From: Prorocentrum cordatum | Lineage: Eukaryota > Sar > Dinophyceae > Prorocentrales > Prorocentraceae | Length of the DNA: 64,000 bases | NCBI GenBank assembly: GCA_963575745.1 | Contig: CAUYUJ010002714.1 | Coordinates: 454,633 to 518,632 of the forward strand | Direction: 5' to 3' | In this document: one piece after another, positions 11,166 through 21,896 of the stretch | Position numbering within the stretch: position 1 is the stretch's first letter | Layout: each line of letters starts with the position of its first letter | Notes under the pieces: generated by a model | Databases searched by the model: none | The model's input: the letters and a program-made list of their open reading frames with translations, nothing else | What the model was told of the DNA's origin: nothing | Position numbers and translations under genes: made by a program

Positions 11166-11308
11166 AACTATGCACATGCACCGATCCTGGCAAGGCCCAT
11201 CTTTGACCCAGGATCGGTGCATATGCCTTCCTGGCCAAGGTAGGAGGGCGTATGCACCGATCCTGGGCTCAGGATGGGCCTGGCCAGAATCGGTGTATGT
11301 GCATAGTT
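11166..11308. mobile_element. Fold-back element inserted in the LINE
   Basis: Outer arms AACTATGCACATGCACCGAT and the inverted equivalent ATCGGTGTATGTGCATAGTT enclose a second inverted pair (CCAGGATCGGTGCATATG / CGTATGCACCGATCCTGG). The 143 bp unit is non-coding and interrupts the endonuclease region. Solo-arm relatives lie near 6440-6500 and 6705-6745. Confidence 0.8.
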
Positions 11309-11389
11309 TTTCTCCTCTAACGATGGCCTCTTCTGGGCGCGCCAGAACGTGGGTGGCCCCCGGTGCCAAATTGCAGGCCACGCGCAGGG

Positions 11390-11855
11390 GCTGCGCGGTG
11401 CTGTCGAGGGCCCTGCGGGTCCCGCAGCGCGGCGTTGACGAGCAGGTTTCCCTTGCTGTGGCGCAGCTGGATCATGCGCCTGTGGCGGCATCGTTTTTTT
11501 CCCCTACCTCCAAATACTTGCCGTGGGCGCCCAGGCCCCACGAGGCTCCGCATGATCCAGAGCAATGCTCAGATCCCACATGGGCCCAGCTATTCCCACA
11601 TCTGCCGACGCAGTTCCGACCGCCCGACTTCGATATTCGCGCCGCGGATCATGCGTGGCAGTGCGACCAGCGAATCTGGGCGGCCGTCGAGGCAGCTTCC
11701 ACTGCGCGCACCGCCCTTGTTGGCCGTCGACCGCGAAAAGGCTGGGTCAGGCATCGTACGGTTGCATTTCAGGAGGAAGAGGTCGCGCCTGACACGCCTG
11801 CAGAGACACCTCGTGGGCAAGTGCGCAGGGCATTTCGGGGCATCTTCTATTTGTA
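11390..11855 (+). pseudogene. LINE endonuclease C-terminal remnant
   Basis: Contains AVAQLDHAPVAASFF, which matches the final catalytic DHxPV motif of LINE apurinic-like endonucleases (normally preceded by Ser; here Leu). It is followed by a helical linker (DHAWQCDQRIWAAVEAAST) of the kind that joins endonuclease to RT in dinoflagellate LINEs. In life this domain nicks the target DNA. The frame stops at 11855 and the remaining linker is scattered over other frames. Confidence 0.5.
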
Positions 11856-12429
11856 GCGTGGCAATGGCTGGCAGCAGTGCCTGTAAGTTCTGACATGGCA
11901 TTATTTGATTACAGGCTGCGAGCGAATGCCAACTTTCCAGTGCTTCCACGACTGCAACGTCGCGCGGCCGCCTATGTTCCGACTGCCATTATTTTGCCAC
12001 GTGCCATTGCGTCTGCGCTAAGAGAGCAAGCCAACATCCGACATTTGAGGGGTCAGAAACACCAGCTGGGGCCCTAATGGGCACTCGCCCACCTCGGCCA
12101 TCTGGAGCTTAATGCCATCACCGCCTTCTCCCCAAAGGATCTCCTGCGGCCCCCTGCCAAAGGGCTCGTTCTGGCCCCCGCTTCTCGGTCTGTCGCATTT
12201 CCTCCAGGGCAATCGGGCGTGTCTGCCGGCGCATGGGGGGCTCGCGCTGCACCGCGTTGCGTTGGTCATGCGACAATCTACGTCTGGCGATGCGACTGCG
12301 CACTATGCCAATTTGAATCAGGATTTGACCTGTGCGTTGTCCGATGGCATGTTCAAGCTACGAGGTATGGGCATCGGGTCGCGCAGGGGCTATGCAGCAG
12401 GGCTCTTTCTGCGGTTGAGCTGGGGGACG

Positions 12430-12792
12430 GAACCATGGCCTCCGCTCACGTGGATGTCGCGGACAGGTGGCTGCGCCTCTTAGCCGACGAAAAAGTAGGT
12501 TGCTGTGTCAATGCAAGAAGCAGCCATATTCCAGTCGACGCTACCACCACTGCCAGACAGCCTCATCAGGGACATTCCAGCTGAGCATCTACATGTACCG
12601 CCCCTAGCCGAATTTCAAAGGGCACGTGGGGCTGCCGAGAGATCAGCGGCCGGCCTGGGCGGCGTGCCAGGCGCACTCCGGCGCAAGTTTGGCCCCATCA
12701 TCACCTTGCGCGATTACCCCGTGGCGATTAAGTGCATTTTGAGACTGGCGGGGCCGCTGCAGCCGAAGGGGGGAAATTATTGGGGCATCTGA
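12430..12792 (+). pseudogene. LINE reverse transcriptase, N-terminal fingers
   Basis: MASAHVDVADRWLRLLADEK at 12435 matches the conserved segment just before the RT. Then PLAEFQRARGAAERSAAG and GVPGALRRKF (12598-12690) correspond to the 'G..PGE.L' finger motif, followed by LRLAGPLQPKGG (about 12740-12776), the conserved 'EPLQW+GG' segment. The frame shifts near 12775 and resumes as KLLGHLKTQGEAGKLRGPS, the 'lfK.kG....c.nyRgI' motif. Confidence 0.65.
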
Positions 12793-12885
12793 AAACACAA
12801 GGCGAAGCAGGCAAGCTGCGAGGACCATCGCGCTGTCGTGATTTCCGCACGGGTGGGCAACGCATGCAGCTGATCGGAGCTCCGC

Positions 12886-13260
12886 TTGCGATGGCCATGC
12901 CCCGCGAGGCTGGAGACTCGCAGCGAGGAGGGCCCGATGGAGGGGGGAGTTGATCTGACAGCCCCGGCACTGCGATGGTTGCAGGAACTGGCGCTTCTCC
13001 TTGAGACGTCAGCTCTCTCTGTCATGATCGAGGCCAACCATGCCTTTCATCGTGCCGCGCGGGAGCTTGTGCTCCAGTTAGGTTCCAGCGACGCCGGCCG
13101 CTTCGTTTTGAGGGCGGCAGGAATGCCGGAGGCAGCAGTCGAAGACTGCAGGCAGCACATCTCCAACAATCCCATACTGTTCGCATGGAGTTGGGGCATC
13201 TCAGCATGCGCGAGCGCTGGTGGCGGCCAGTTGCCGCATCTCTTGGCCCGAGGGCCCTGA
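12886..13260 (+). pseudogene. LINE reverse transcriptase, palm motif A region
   Basis: GGVDLTAPALRWLQELALLL and SVMIEANHAFHRAARELVLQ align with the motif A block of dinoflagellate LINE RT, 'G.D......R.F......... .FVDi..AFHR..R.lv'. The catalytic Asp of motif A is Glu here (MIEANHAFHRA), which would abolish normal metal binding. The downstream GMPEAAVEDCRQHI also fits. The frame ends at a TGA at 13258. Confidence 0.7.
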
Positions 13261-13831
13261 GTCCACGGGGGTCGCGTTCGCGTTGTCGGGGGCGGCTCCA
13301 GGACAACAGTTGGGAGACGCAGTCTCGGACTGCGTCGCGCCAGCGCGCGTCGAGGTGGGCCGGGCGGGCCCGCGTGGATTGGGCCTGGACATCAACGTCT
13401 TCATGCCAGGCCGCTCCAGCCTCCCCCAAGCAGTGCCCGAGAGCGTGCAAGTGGGCCTGCGCATGTGTCTCTCTGATGATGGTGTGTTCGCGTTGCTAGG
13501 GCTTTCGGTGCGCGCGATCCTGGTTGCGCCTCGCATTGCAGACGTTGTTGCCGAAAGCTTTGCGCGCTGGGGCCTCGGGCTCAGCTTTTCAGCAGGCAAC
13601 GCAGAAGCGTTCTTCCAGTTCCGTGGGCGAGGAGCTCTCGAGGCCAAACAGCAGCTATGGCGCGACATGCGGGGGGAATTCCATATCGACTCACCCCGGC
13701 CTGATGCGCGCGAGCCACTATCCGCATCGTGGGATGGAGTTGGGCGAGTTGGCTCGCCGAGAGGCCTCCATCCAGTCCTCGGGGATGCAGCTGCGACGAC
13801 GGATAGTTGCAGCGGGCAGTGCCCTACCTAG
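13220..13831 (+). pseudogene. LINE reverse transcriptase, motifs B-D
   Basis: A +1-shifted continuation of the palm. GAAPGQQLGDAVSDCVA matches 'GtrPGDsfADvvF'. MCLSDDGVFALLGLS contains the motif C Asp-Asp pair (usually [YW][MV]DD). FARWGLGLSFSAGNAEAFFQ and FRGRGALEAKQQLW match the highly typical 'LgL.fn.gKTEa....RG.Ga......lf' block, with Lys-Thr replaced by Asn-Ala. The thumb follows in a further frame at 13700-13830 (GMELGELARREASIQSSGMQ). Confidence 0.75.
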
Positions 13832-13927
13832 GGCGGCGGTAGTACATCTGTCTTCTCGGGGTTACTGTTCAATGCTGGCGCCTAGCTTACGCAGACGGAG
13901 GGGCAGCGTGCGCGCCCGCAGCGCATC

Positions 13928-14360
13928 GTGCTCAAAGAGTACAGGCAGGTTCCGAGACTCGAACAGCAGGATGAGAGTGCAACGCGCGACGCGTATGTTC
14001 TGGCGCAAGCAGAGCGCGCCATCTTTGGCAAAGTGCTGTGCGTTCGCAGACTTCGGTGGCGCGGGCGCTATCTGCGCCACGGCGCGCCCGCCTTGCGCGG
14101 TCTGGGCGCGCGCGTGCATCGTGCGGTGTTTGCGCGGCATGGCGCATCTAGGGTCCATCGCATCATGGGCGACCTTAACATGGCTGCGCCGTGTGCATGT
14201 AGTTTTCAAGCAGCTACCAGATCCATGGGGGCATTTGTCAGCGTGGGGGCGTCGCATCTTGCGCTCGCTGCCTCTCTGGAGACGCGGGCTCAGCTGCGCG
14301 GCGAGAGCGGGGGCGAAGGCCGCGGGGCGTGCAGCAATGGCCACACTTGCGTCCAATTAG
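13928..14360 (+). pseudogene. LINE post-RT region
   Basis: RAIFGKVLCVRRLRWRGRYL followed by RHGAPALRGL matches the 'aRLRYL.rllRhGP..l..ll' block of dinoflagellate LINEs. After a frameshift, TWLRRVHVVFKQLPDPWGHL and SAWGRRILRSLPLWRRGLS match the conserved 'W.......lp.p......W.......p..w' block. The reading ends at 14360. Confidence 0.65.
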
Positions 14361-14439
14361 TTTACCTTTTCCGTTTTCGACATGGCAAGGCCAGCAGGAG
14401 TCCCATTCCCGATCGCGGACCGACTGCGCCCAATGCTCA

Positions 14440-14525
14440 CGACCCCTGCCTGGACTGCAGATCTACAGTGCACGTGACCCGGGCATCCGGGCACATCCAG
14501 CGCGAGCATCAGGCAGCGCGTTGCG
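14440..14525 (+). pseudogene. LINE C-terminal C2H2-like zinc finger remnant
   Basis: PCLDCRSTVHVTRASGHIQR then EHQ gives Cys-x2-Cys and His-x4-His with finger-like spacing, at the position where dinoflagellate LINEs carry a zinc finger thought to help bind template RNA or DNA. The surrounding Arg/Ala-rich sequence is unconserved. Confidence 0.5.
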
Positions 14526-14789
14526 CGCGCGACAGCCAGGTCAATATCGCATCGCGATGCATGGGGGAGGGGGCCGCGCGAGCGGCGGGCTCAGCTGATT
14601 TTGCCAACGGGAGATTACTGGGGGACCGCCTCTCGTTCGATGCCCCTAAATCCCGCCTCGCTTATTATGTTCTTCACGGCGCTTCTTCAGCCCAGATCAC
14701 TCCGCGGGTTTTTCGACTTCAGTAGACAGGCTTTGGAAGGGCAGGACCTGTGACTGCGAAGTTGTCGCAGCCCAGGGCGTCCCCTGCAC

Positions 14790-15500
14790 GATGCCCAGAG
14801 CCGCGGTTTTTGCGCTGAAGCTCTTCTCGGCAGATGGAGAAAAGGAGATGCCCAGACATGGGTCGACCGTGAATTCACCTCGGCCACTTGGCAGTTGGCG
14901 CTGCCATGCGTCGACGTCGCCCCCCCGCTGCGCGCCGACGAGTGGTTCTGGGACATCCCGCAGGTGTCAGACCGACAGTCAAAGCAGCTAGACGTCGGCG
15001 ACCAGCATGTGGAGCATGCTCAATCTAATGGGCTGCCGCATGGTGGCAGGCAAGAGCGCCGGGATGGAGCGTCCTTGCCCTTTGCGCTGGTGCCCGCAGG
15101 CCCTAGGCAGCTTCTACCGGGGGCCCTTATGGGGCCATCCGTTCCAGTCCAGTTTGTTGTGGCGCCGACTTTGACTTGTGCGTTCGCCGCTACCGGGACC
15201 CCGGTGATATAGGCAAGGCCCCCACCGGGGTCATCGGCCTGTAATGCCTGCGCTTGTTGCTCGCTCCCAGAGCGCGGCAACAACCGGAAGTACTCTCATT
15301 CCAATGGCGCCCGCATGATGTGATGTATACGCGGAGGATGCAGACCCGGGCGCGGCGCGGGCGCAGAAGTATGCGATGCATTCGTGGAAGCGCCCGACCT
15401 TGCACAGGACAAGAAATTATTCACTGCGTGGAGCTCCCCATATGTGCATCTACTCGCATGGACCTGTCCGCCGTGAATGTCTAGGCGCAAGAGCTTTCGA
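14790..15500 (+). pseudogene. LINE C-terminal tail remnant
   Basis: LRADEWFWDIPQVSDRQSKQ followed by LDVGDQHVEH resembles the 'pLWGL..l...e..Qv..Gn.l' segment that follows the finger in dinoflagellate LINEs. The remainder is spread over several frames. The element end is not defined; no poly(A) or target duplication is visible. Confidence 0.4.
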
Positions 15501-15559
15501 ATATTAACGGGCTTCAGTTGTGACGGTCTGGACATCAATCTAACTGCGAATGAATTGGA

Positions 15560-16250
15560 GTGTGAATGAGCCTCAGTAGTACGAGCGCGTCTCTGTGCAT
15601 GAGCCTGGGGCCTCCTGGGGCCTCCTGAAACCTACTGGGGCTTCCTGGGGTCTCCAGGAGCCTCTTGGGACCTCCTGGGACCTCCTAGGAAGGTTTCGTG
15701 CCCCAGGAGAGGCGCAATCTATAGCAACAGACGTACATAAAACAGTGCGGATTAGAGCCACAGGAGAAGGGCAATCTATAGGAACACGCGTAAAACACCA
15801 AGGACTCGTGCCCCAGGAGAGGCCCAATACATAGGAACATGAGTAAAACATTTAGGATTGTGTACACAGGAGAAGGACCATCTATAGAAACATACGTAGA
15901 ACATCAAAGAATCGTGCTCCAGGTGAGGCCCAATCGATAGGAGCATACGTAAAACACATGGGATTGGAGCCACTCCTGTTGCCTTCTGAGGCCTCCTGCT
16001 CCTGGGGCCTCTCGGGGCCTCCTGTTGCCTTCCGAGGCCTCCTGGCGCTTCCTGTTGCCTCCTGGGGCCTCCTGTGGTTTCCTGAGGCCTTCTGGAGCTT
16101 CCTGGGGCCTCCTGGAGCCTCTTGGGACATCCTGTGGCCTCTTGAGTCTTTCTGTGGCCTCCTGATGCCTCCTGGGACCTCATGTGGTCTCCTGGGGCCT
16201 CCTGGAGCCTGTTGGAGCCTCCTGTGGCATCCTGAGAAGAATCTGCGCCC
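15560..16250. repeat. Degenerate CCTCCTGGGG tract with 53 bp units
   Basis: Repeated GGGGCCTCCTGNNGCC. At 15690-15965 it contains five units around CCAGGAGAGGCCCAATCTAT and GGAACATACGTAAAACAC, with CAGG landmarks at 15704, 15761, 15814, 15867 and 15920 (period 53-57 bp). No gene. Confidence 0.9.
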
Positions 16251-16254
16251 ACGA

Positions 16255-16944
16255 GCCTGGCCACCAAAACAAGCAAACCGATCGAGACATCCTCAAAATC
16301 TGGCCCACCTGGGGGGTGAAAATGAGCGTCTCGCTCGAGACATCCTCCAAATCTGCTCCGAAAGCGAAGGATGTTGGGCCCAGAAACAAGCAAACCGCCT
16401 GAGACATCCCCACAAAATGGCCGCGAACGAGCCCGTGCAAACACCCCTGGCGGCTCCCCTTAGGGGTGCTGAAATGAGCGCCTCGCTCGAGACATCCTCC
16501 AAATCTGCTCCGAAGCGAAGGATGTTGGGCCCAGAAACAAGCAAACCGCCTGAGACATCCCCACAAAATGGCCGCGAACGAGCCCGTGCAACCACCCCTG
16601 GCGGCTCCCCTTAGGGGTGCTGAAATGAGCGCCTCGCTCGAGACATCCTCCAAATCTGCTCCGAAAGCGAAGGATGTTGGACCCAGAAACGACCAAACCG
16701 CCTGAGACATCCCCACAAAATTCCGCGAACGGGACCCCGTGAAATACCCCCCCGCCGCCCCCCTTAGAGTGCTGAGACGAGCGAATCGCCTGAGACATCC
16801 TCCAAATCTGCTCCGAAAACGAAACATGTTGGATCAGAAAATGGCCAAACCGCCTGAGACATCCCCACAAAATTCCGCGAGCGGGACCCCGTGAAATGCC
16901 CCCCCGCGGCCCCCCTTAGATTGCTGAGACGAGCGAATCGCCTG
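16255..16944. repeat. 152 bp tandem repeat, four to five units
   Basis: The landmark GAGACATCCTCCAAATCTGC recurs at 16337, 16489, 16640 and 16792, and a truncated unit starts at 16944, giving a strict 151-152 bp period. Each unit includes a second GAGACATCCCCACAAAA. The motif TCGCTCGAGACATC also begins every 1150 bp unit at 46441-49905. Confidence 0.93.
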
Positions 16945-17092
16945 AGTCTGAGTGATGAGAGAGCATGAGTGAGTCTGAGTGATGAATGAATCTGAGTGGT
17001 GAGTCTGAGTGATGAGTGGTGTGTCTGTCTGAGTGAGGACTGAGTCTGAGTGATGAGTGAGTCTTGATGAGTGAGTCTGAGTGATGAGTGTG
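16944..17092. repeat. TCTGAGTGATGAGTGAG minisatellite
   Basis: About ten short units of GAGTCTGAGTGATGA grow out of the last truncated 152 bp unit. Confidence 0.9.
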
Positions 17093-17620
17093 GCCAATAA
17101 CAAGAACCCCATCTTTGGATATGGGGAAAAAGGAACGAGGCGCGACCCTGATTTGCGTGGATTCACAGATCCAGATCGCACGCCGATTCCGACTCCTACA
17201 CAGGACCAAGGACCCAACTCAGATGGCGATCCGACTCCCTCTGCCGGCCCCCCCCCCCCGTCTCACTGGGCTTGGTGGGGGGCGCGAGGCCGAGGCTTCT
17301 CATGGGCCCGTCGCCCTTCCTCCTTCGCCCCTGCCGCTCCCCCTCCCCGCCCCCGTCGCCCGCGCGCAGCTCGGGCGCGTCGCCGCCCACAGGGTGGGGG
17401 GGGGGGGCGCGCCGGCGCCGCGCGCGTCGGCGGCGAGCGGCGCTCGACGAGGACGCGAGGAGGCGGGCCCCGTGGATGGGGCAAGGTTTCATTCGCTCAC
17501 GCATGTCGGCCCGGCCTTGTTAACTTCTTGTCTCTGCGCCCCTGGGCGAAGCGCCCGGAGGGGGGGGCTCCAAGTCAGACCGCGGCATCTCGCCCCACTT
17601 GTCCCCCAGCATCTCATCTC
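17093..17620. other. GC-rich sequence, no gene seen
   Basis: Open frames on all strands (up to 315 codons) reflect lack of A/T. There is no codon bias, no domain and no exon-like AG...GT segment. Confidence 0.4.
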
Positions 17621-17624
17621 TCTT

Positions 17625-17706
17625 GTTGTTATTTGTTTTCTCTCTTTCTCTCTCTATTTTTCTCTTTCTCGATTATTTCCTCTCTCTCTTTCTCTCTTTC
17701 TCTCTT

Positions 17707-17743
<37 letters not shown>

Positions 17744-18088
17744 ATATTTTTTATGTTTTCTCTCTCTTTCTCTCTCTTTTTTTTTTTTTTCTCTCTCTCT
17801 CTCTCTCTCGTTCTCTCTCTTCCGGGGCGGCCCGGTTCGGCGTTTTTTTTTTCCTGGCGGGGCGCCGAGGCGCGCGTTCCGGGCCGCGCTAAACGCCGGC
17901 GCCTCGCTTCGCGGGGCGTCGCAGACTGGGCCCCGGTGGGGTGTGCTCGCCGGTGGCCGTGTCTTTCTTAAAGCCGCGGGCCCCCCGCGGCCCGCGACAG
18001 GGGGGATGTTGACCTTAGGGGGTTTTCAGTTTTGACCCCCCCTCCGTTTCTCGGCGGTGAGAGGAGTTGGGCATGCAACCTCCTCGTC

Positions 18089-18127
<39 letters not shown>

Positions 18128-18200
18128 TTATATATATACATGTATATATAGGTATGCATGTATATGTATGTATATATATAGATATATGTTAAAACATTAT
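17625..18200. repeat. CT, poly(T) and TA simple repeats
   Basis: A CTCTCTTT-type tract covers 17625-17825, a 38-base T run covers 18089-18126, and a TATATACATG-rich run covers 18129-18188. The GC-rich 17826-18085 between them shows no gene. Confidence 0.9.
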
Positions 18201-18329
18201 CCCGGCAAAGCAACCTAACAGCGATGTGTACGAGCATATCTGGAAGCATGCCCCTTAAGATTCGGATGAGAATCCAGTTGTAGAATTCTGCTGTTCTCGC
18301 AGTCGTAGTCGCATTCGCGATGACAGTCG

Positions 18330-19147
18330 CAGTGGCAACGGCAGTCGCAGTCACAGCCTCAGCTTCAGCCTGCCTCAGCCTCAGCCTCAGCCTGCCTCAG
18401 CCTCAGCCTCAGCCTGCTTCAGCCTCAGCCTCAGTCTGCCTTCAGCCTCGGCCTCAGCCTCAGCCTGCCTCAGCCTCAGCCTGCATCAGCCTCAGCCTCA
18501 GCCTCAGCCTGCCTCAGCATCAGCCTGCCTCAGCCTCAGCCTCAGCCTGCCTCAGCCTCAGCCTCAGCCTGCTTCAGCCTCAGCCTCAGTCTGCCTTCAG
18601 CCTCGGCCTCAGCCTCAGCCTGCCTCAGCCTCAGCCTGCATCAGCCTCAGCCTCAGCCTCAGCCTGCCTCAGCATCAGCCTGCCTCAGCCTCAGCCTCAG
18701 CCTGCCTCAGCCTCAGCCTCAGCCTGCTTCAGCCTCAGCCTCAGTCTGCCTTCAACCTCGGCCTCCGCCTCAGCCTGCCTCAGCCTCAGCCTGCATCAGC
18801 CTCAGCCAGCCTCAGCCTGCCTCAGCCTCAGCCTGCCTCAGCATCAGCCTGCCTCAGCCTCAGCCTCAGCCTGCCTCAGCCTCAGCCTCAGCCTCAGCCT
18901 CAGCCTGCTTCAGCCTCAGCCTCAGTCTGCCTTCAGCCTCGGCCTCAGCCTCAGCCTGCCTCAGCCTCAGCCTGCATCAGCCTCAGCCTCAGCCTCAGCC
19001 TGCCTCAGCATCAGCCTGCCTCAGCCTCAGCCTGCCTCTGCCTCAGCCTCAGCCTCAGCTTCAGCCTCAGCCTCAGTCTGCCTTCAGCCTCGGCCTCAGC
19101 CTCAGCCTGCCTCAGCCTCAGCCTGCCTCAGCCTCAGCCTCAGCCTC
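18330..19147. repeat. CAGCCT hexamer array with higher-order period
   Basis: CAGCCT units with CATCAG, TGCCTC and TGCATC variants. The rare landmark TCAGTCTGCCTTCA recurs at 18431, 18586, 18741, 18922 and 19073, so the array is organised in higher-order units of 151-181 bp, which shows block duplication as well as slippage. The 459-codon Ser/Ala/Leu reading on + is periodic and not a protein. Confidence 0.93.
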
Positions 19148-19590
19148 AAAAAATGTGGCCCGGGAGTGGAATTCTGGGAATTCGAAGAACACGAAGTGGC
19201 CTACAGTTGGCTCCGGGCATTCAAAATCATGCCCAGGAATGGAGTTCTGGGAACTCGAAGACCACGAAGTGGCCTACAGTTGGCTCCGGGCATTCAAAAT
19301 GTGGCCCGGGAGCGGAGTTCTGGGAACTCGAAGAGCACGACATGGCCTACAGTTGGCTCCGGGCATCCAAAATGTGGCCCGGGAGTGGAGTTCTGGGAAC
19401 TCGAAGAGCACGACATGGCCTACAGTTGGCTCCAGGCATTTAAAATGTGGCCCGGGAGTGGAGTTCTGGGAACTCGAAGAGCACGAAGTGGCCTACAGTT
19501 GGCTCCGGTTATTCAAAATGTGGCCCGGGAATGGAGTTCTGGGAGGTCGAAGAGCACGAAGTGTGTGACCGTTGGCTTAAAACGAGCCCG
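19148..19590. repeat. 73 bp tandem repeat, six units
   Basis: AATGTGGCCCGGGAGTGGAG and CGAAGAGCACGAAGTGGCCT recur with starts near 19153, 19226, 19299, 19372, 19445 and 19518. As 73 is not a multiple of three, the same peptide-like strings appear in all three frames in turn, which argues against coding. Confidence 0.95.
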
Positions 19591-19740
19591 GCTCTGTTGC
19601 CGTTTTTTTTCCCCGGCGCCCGCCCAGACCCCCCTGTGGAGTCATCAGATGCTCTCTTTTGAGTCCACTAGAAACCTATCAGCAAAAACTGTTAGGTAAC
19701 AGCAAGAAACAAAAACATTGTGCTGTGCGGGTCACGTATG
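19591..19740. other. Unique spacer
   Basis: No gene or repeat seen. Confidence 0.4.
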
Positions 19741-19787
19741 GGGAGGAATTTCTCCAGCGGGATCATCCGGCGCGGGCTACCCTGCGC

Positions 19788-19834
<47 letters not shown>

Positions 19835-21015
19835 AGCATCTTCTCGTGAGGATTGCAGTAGGAATCGCGTCGTTTTGATTTGCGGGTTTGCTCAAAATCG
19901 TTTGCCTGTCGTTCCTGGCAGAAGTCCTGCTGGCGCCTGGTCGGCGCGCGCAACGACGTGATATTGATTTCCCTCTGTTGTTGGGCGGGCTGGAAATCGT
20001 TTTCCAGCGGGGTCACCCTGCGCGCTGGGGGACCTGTAAGCGTCTACGCAAGGGGATTGCAATGGGATTTGTTTCTTTTTTGTTTGGCGAGTTTGGTCGA
20101 AGCCATTTGCCGAGCAGTGTTGGCAGAACGCCAGCTGGCGGCTGATCTGCGCGCGCGGCGACGTGGGATCAGTTTATCTCTATTGTTGGGGGGTTATTAA
20201 TGTTTGGGGTTCGTTCCTTCGACGGAAAAATCCATTGTGAGCATCTTCGCATGACTAATGCAAACTTGCTCGAACTCGCCTGCCTAGCGTTATCGGTCGG
20301 ACTCCTGCTGGCGCCTGGCCTGCAGGCCCGACGACATGGGATCAGTTTTCCCTTTATTGTTAGGCGGGCTGGATCATGGTTTGGCGTTATTTTTCCAGCG
20401 CAATATTCCAATGTGGGCCAGCCTGCACGCAGGGGGATTTGCGAGCATCTTCCCATCAGGATTACAATCGGGTTTGCCCTGTTTGATTTGCGACTTTGCG
20501 CTAACTCGTTCGCTTCGCGCGGCTGGCAGAACTCCTGCTGGCGCCTGGCTTTCGCGCGTGGCGGCGTGTTGTTGTTTGTCCTCTATGTTGTTGGGCGGGC
20601 TGGGTATCTTTCTGGTGGCACTTGTTCAGCTGGGTAGTCTATTGGTTTGCCCTGCGCGCGCGATAATTTGCTTACACTTTCTCATTGTAGGAATTGCGTC
20701 GTTTAAAGTCGCGGGTTCGCTCAGATTCGTTCCTAGCACTCCTGGCAAAACTCCTGCTGGCGCCTGGTCTGCGCGCGCGGCGACGTGTGATACGTTTCCC
20801 TGTATTGTTGGGCGGGTTGGGTAGCGTTTGGGTATTATGTTTCGAATCGAACAAATATATTGTAGGCTACCCTGCACGCGGGAGGATTTGTAAGCATCGA
20901 TTTGCGAAGATTGCAACTGGAACTGCCTCGTTTTTATTCGCGAGTTTGCTCAACGTCGTCTGCCTAGCAATGCGGGCAGAACTCCTGTTGGCGCCCGGCC
21001 TGCGCGCGCGGCCAA
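19741..21015. repeat. About 210 bp satellite, six diverged units
   Basis: The landmark CTCCTGCTGGCGCCTGG recurs near 19925, 20130, 20300, 20540, 20755 and 20985 (spacing 175-235 bp). Each unit also has TTCCAGCG, GAGCATCTTC, GATTGCAATNGG and GTTGTTGGGCGGGCTGG. A TG run (19792-19831) interrupts unit one. Confidence 0.85.
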
Positions 21016-21896
21016 CATGGCGACTTCCATTGTGTGCAATAGAAAAGACGCCATCGTCCTGTATCATCCACGAGAAAGAGCATGGATTTCCTGAAGAACC
21101 GCGCGGGGCCTGAACTTCAACATTTTTTTCCGAATGGAGTTTTCAGGAGGAAATTGTCACTGCCAAGTGTTGGAACCAAGATGTTCCATGTGAGCGCTGC
21201 TGGCGGGCGCCGCGAGGAAAAAATAGTGTTCCTACCTATTGGCCAGCAAAGAAAATATTCGTTTCACTTGTTGGTGGGGGGGGGGGTGTAAAGACCTTTC
21301 AGGGTTATCCCGCCACGCTAGTTCAGCATGCGGCGCTTCCCGCATTGTGAGGCTGGTACGCCTTGCGCACGTGTGGCTCGGGGGCCCCGACACTAACTTC
21401 GTCCGAAGTGGTGTGCGCTCTCTCTCTCTCTCACATTTTTTTTTTTTTTTTTTGTTTTTTTTTTTTCTCTCTCTCTCTCTCTCTGTTTTCCTCCCGCGAG
21501 ATCCGGCGATGTGAAACAATTGCAAGAGCGCGAACAATCAAGGTCGCGAGCATACACGACTGGAATCTTAGACCCGGTTCGCGATGTTTCTGGCCGTATC
21601 GATCCGTGAGGGCCTTGGGGCCCGAAGCCCCTTGAAAAACGCCATGTGTTGAACAGATAGGGACGCCCGGATCTCGGAACCCCTCCCTCTGCCTGTTGCT
21701 TGAGCCCGACGTTTCTGTTTTATGGACCCTTGGTGGTGTCGACCCGTGTTCCCTGGGACCAGCTTTTCATCCTAAGTTGGCTTGTGACGGGGACACGCCG
21801 AGGGTCCTCAGAGGCTGAAAATCGTCAACAACCACCTCCCGCCGAGATGTTTTCACGACCGCTTTCCCTCTCTCCCTTTCCGCGCCGTGTTCCCAG
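21016..21896. other. No gene seen; CT/T tract
   Basis: 21420-21492 is a TC/T-rich run. The N-terminal exon(s) of phnW would be expected here or further upstream, but I found no segment resembling the conserved N-terminal motifs of that family. Confidence 0.4.

Larger units (their letters stand above)
7674..15500 (+). mobile_element. Decayed dinoflagellate-type LINE (non-LTR retrotransposon)
   Basis: Read on the + strand, successive fragments in different frames follow the order of a dinoflagellate LINE: helical ORF1 remnants (7674-9220), the endonuclease end (11390-11850), reverse transcriptase (12430-13870), the post-RT region (13928-14360), a C2H2-like zinc finger (14440-14520) and a C-terminal tail (about 14890-15210). 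The family copies itself by target-primed reverse transcription of its own mRNA. Many frameshifts and stops, a TCTTGG-tract insertion near 8040 and a fold-back insertion at 11166 show that this copy is dead. The outer ends are uncertain; no target-site duplication was found. Identification rests on motif order and on remembered similarity to dinoflagellate RT proteins. Confidence 0.8.

Noticed and set aside
14150-14185. IMGDLN string, which looks like the GDxN motif of an apurinic-type endonuclease
   Set aside because: It lies after the RT, and the neighbouring frame gives the expected post-RT motif (TWLRRV...QLPDPW); the GDLN reading is a frame shadow.
17093-18035. Two overlapping open frames of about 300 codons with a Ser/Leu/Phe-rich end
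   Set aside because: The end is the CT microsatellite and the beginning is GC-rich sequence without codon bias.
19148-19590. Possible CRISPR-like or protein-repeat array with 73 bp period
   Set aside because: Repeats are contiguous with no unique spacers, and 73 bp is not a whole number of codons; it is an ordinary tandem repeat.
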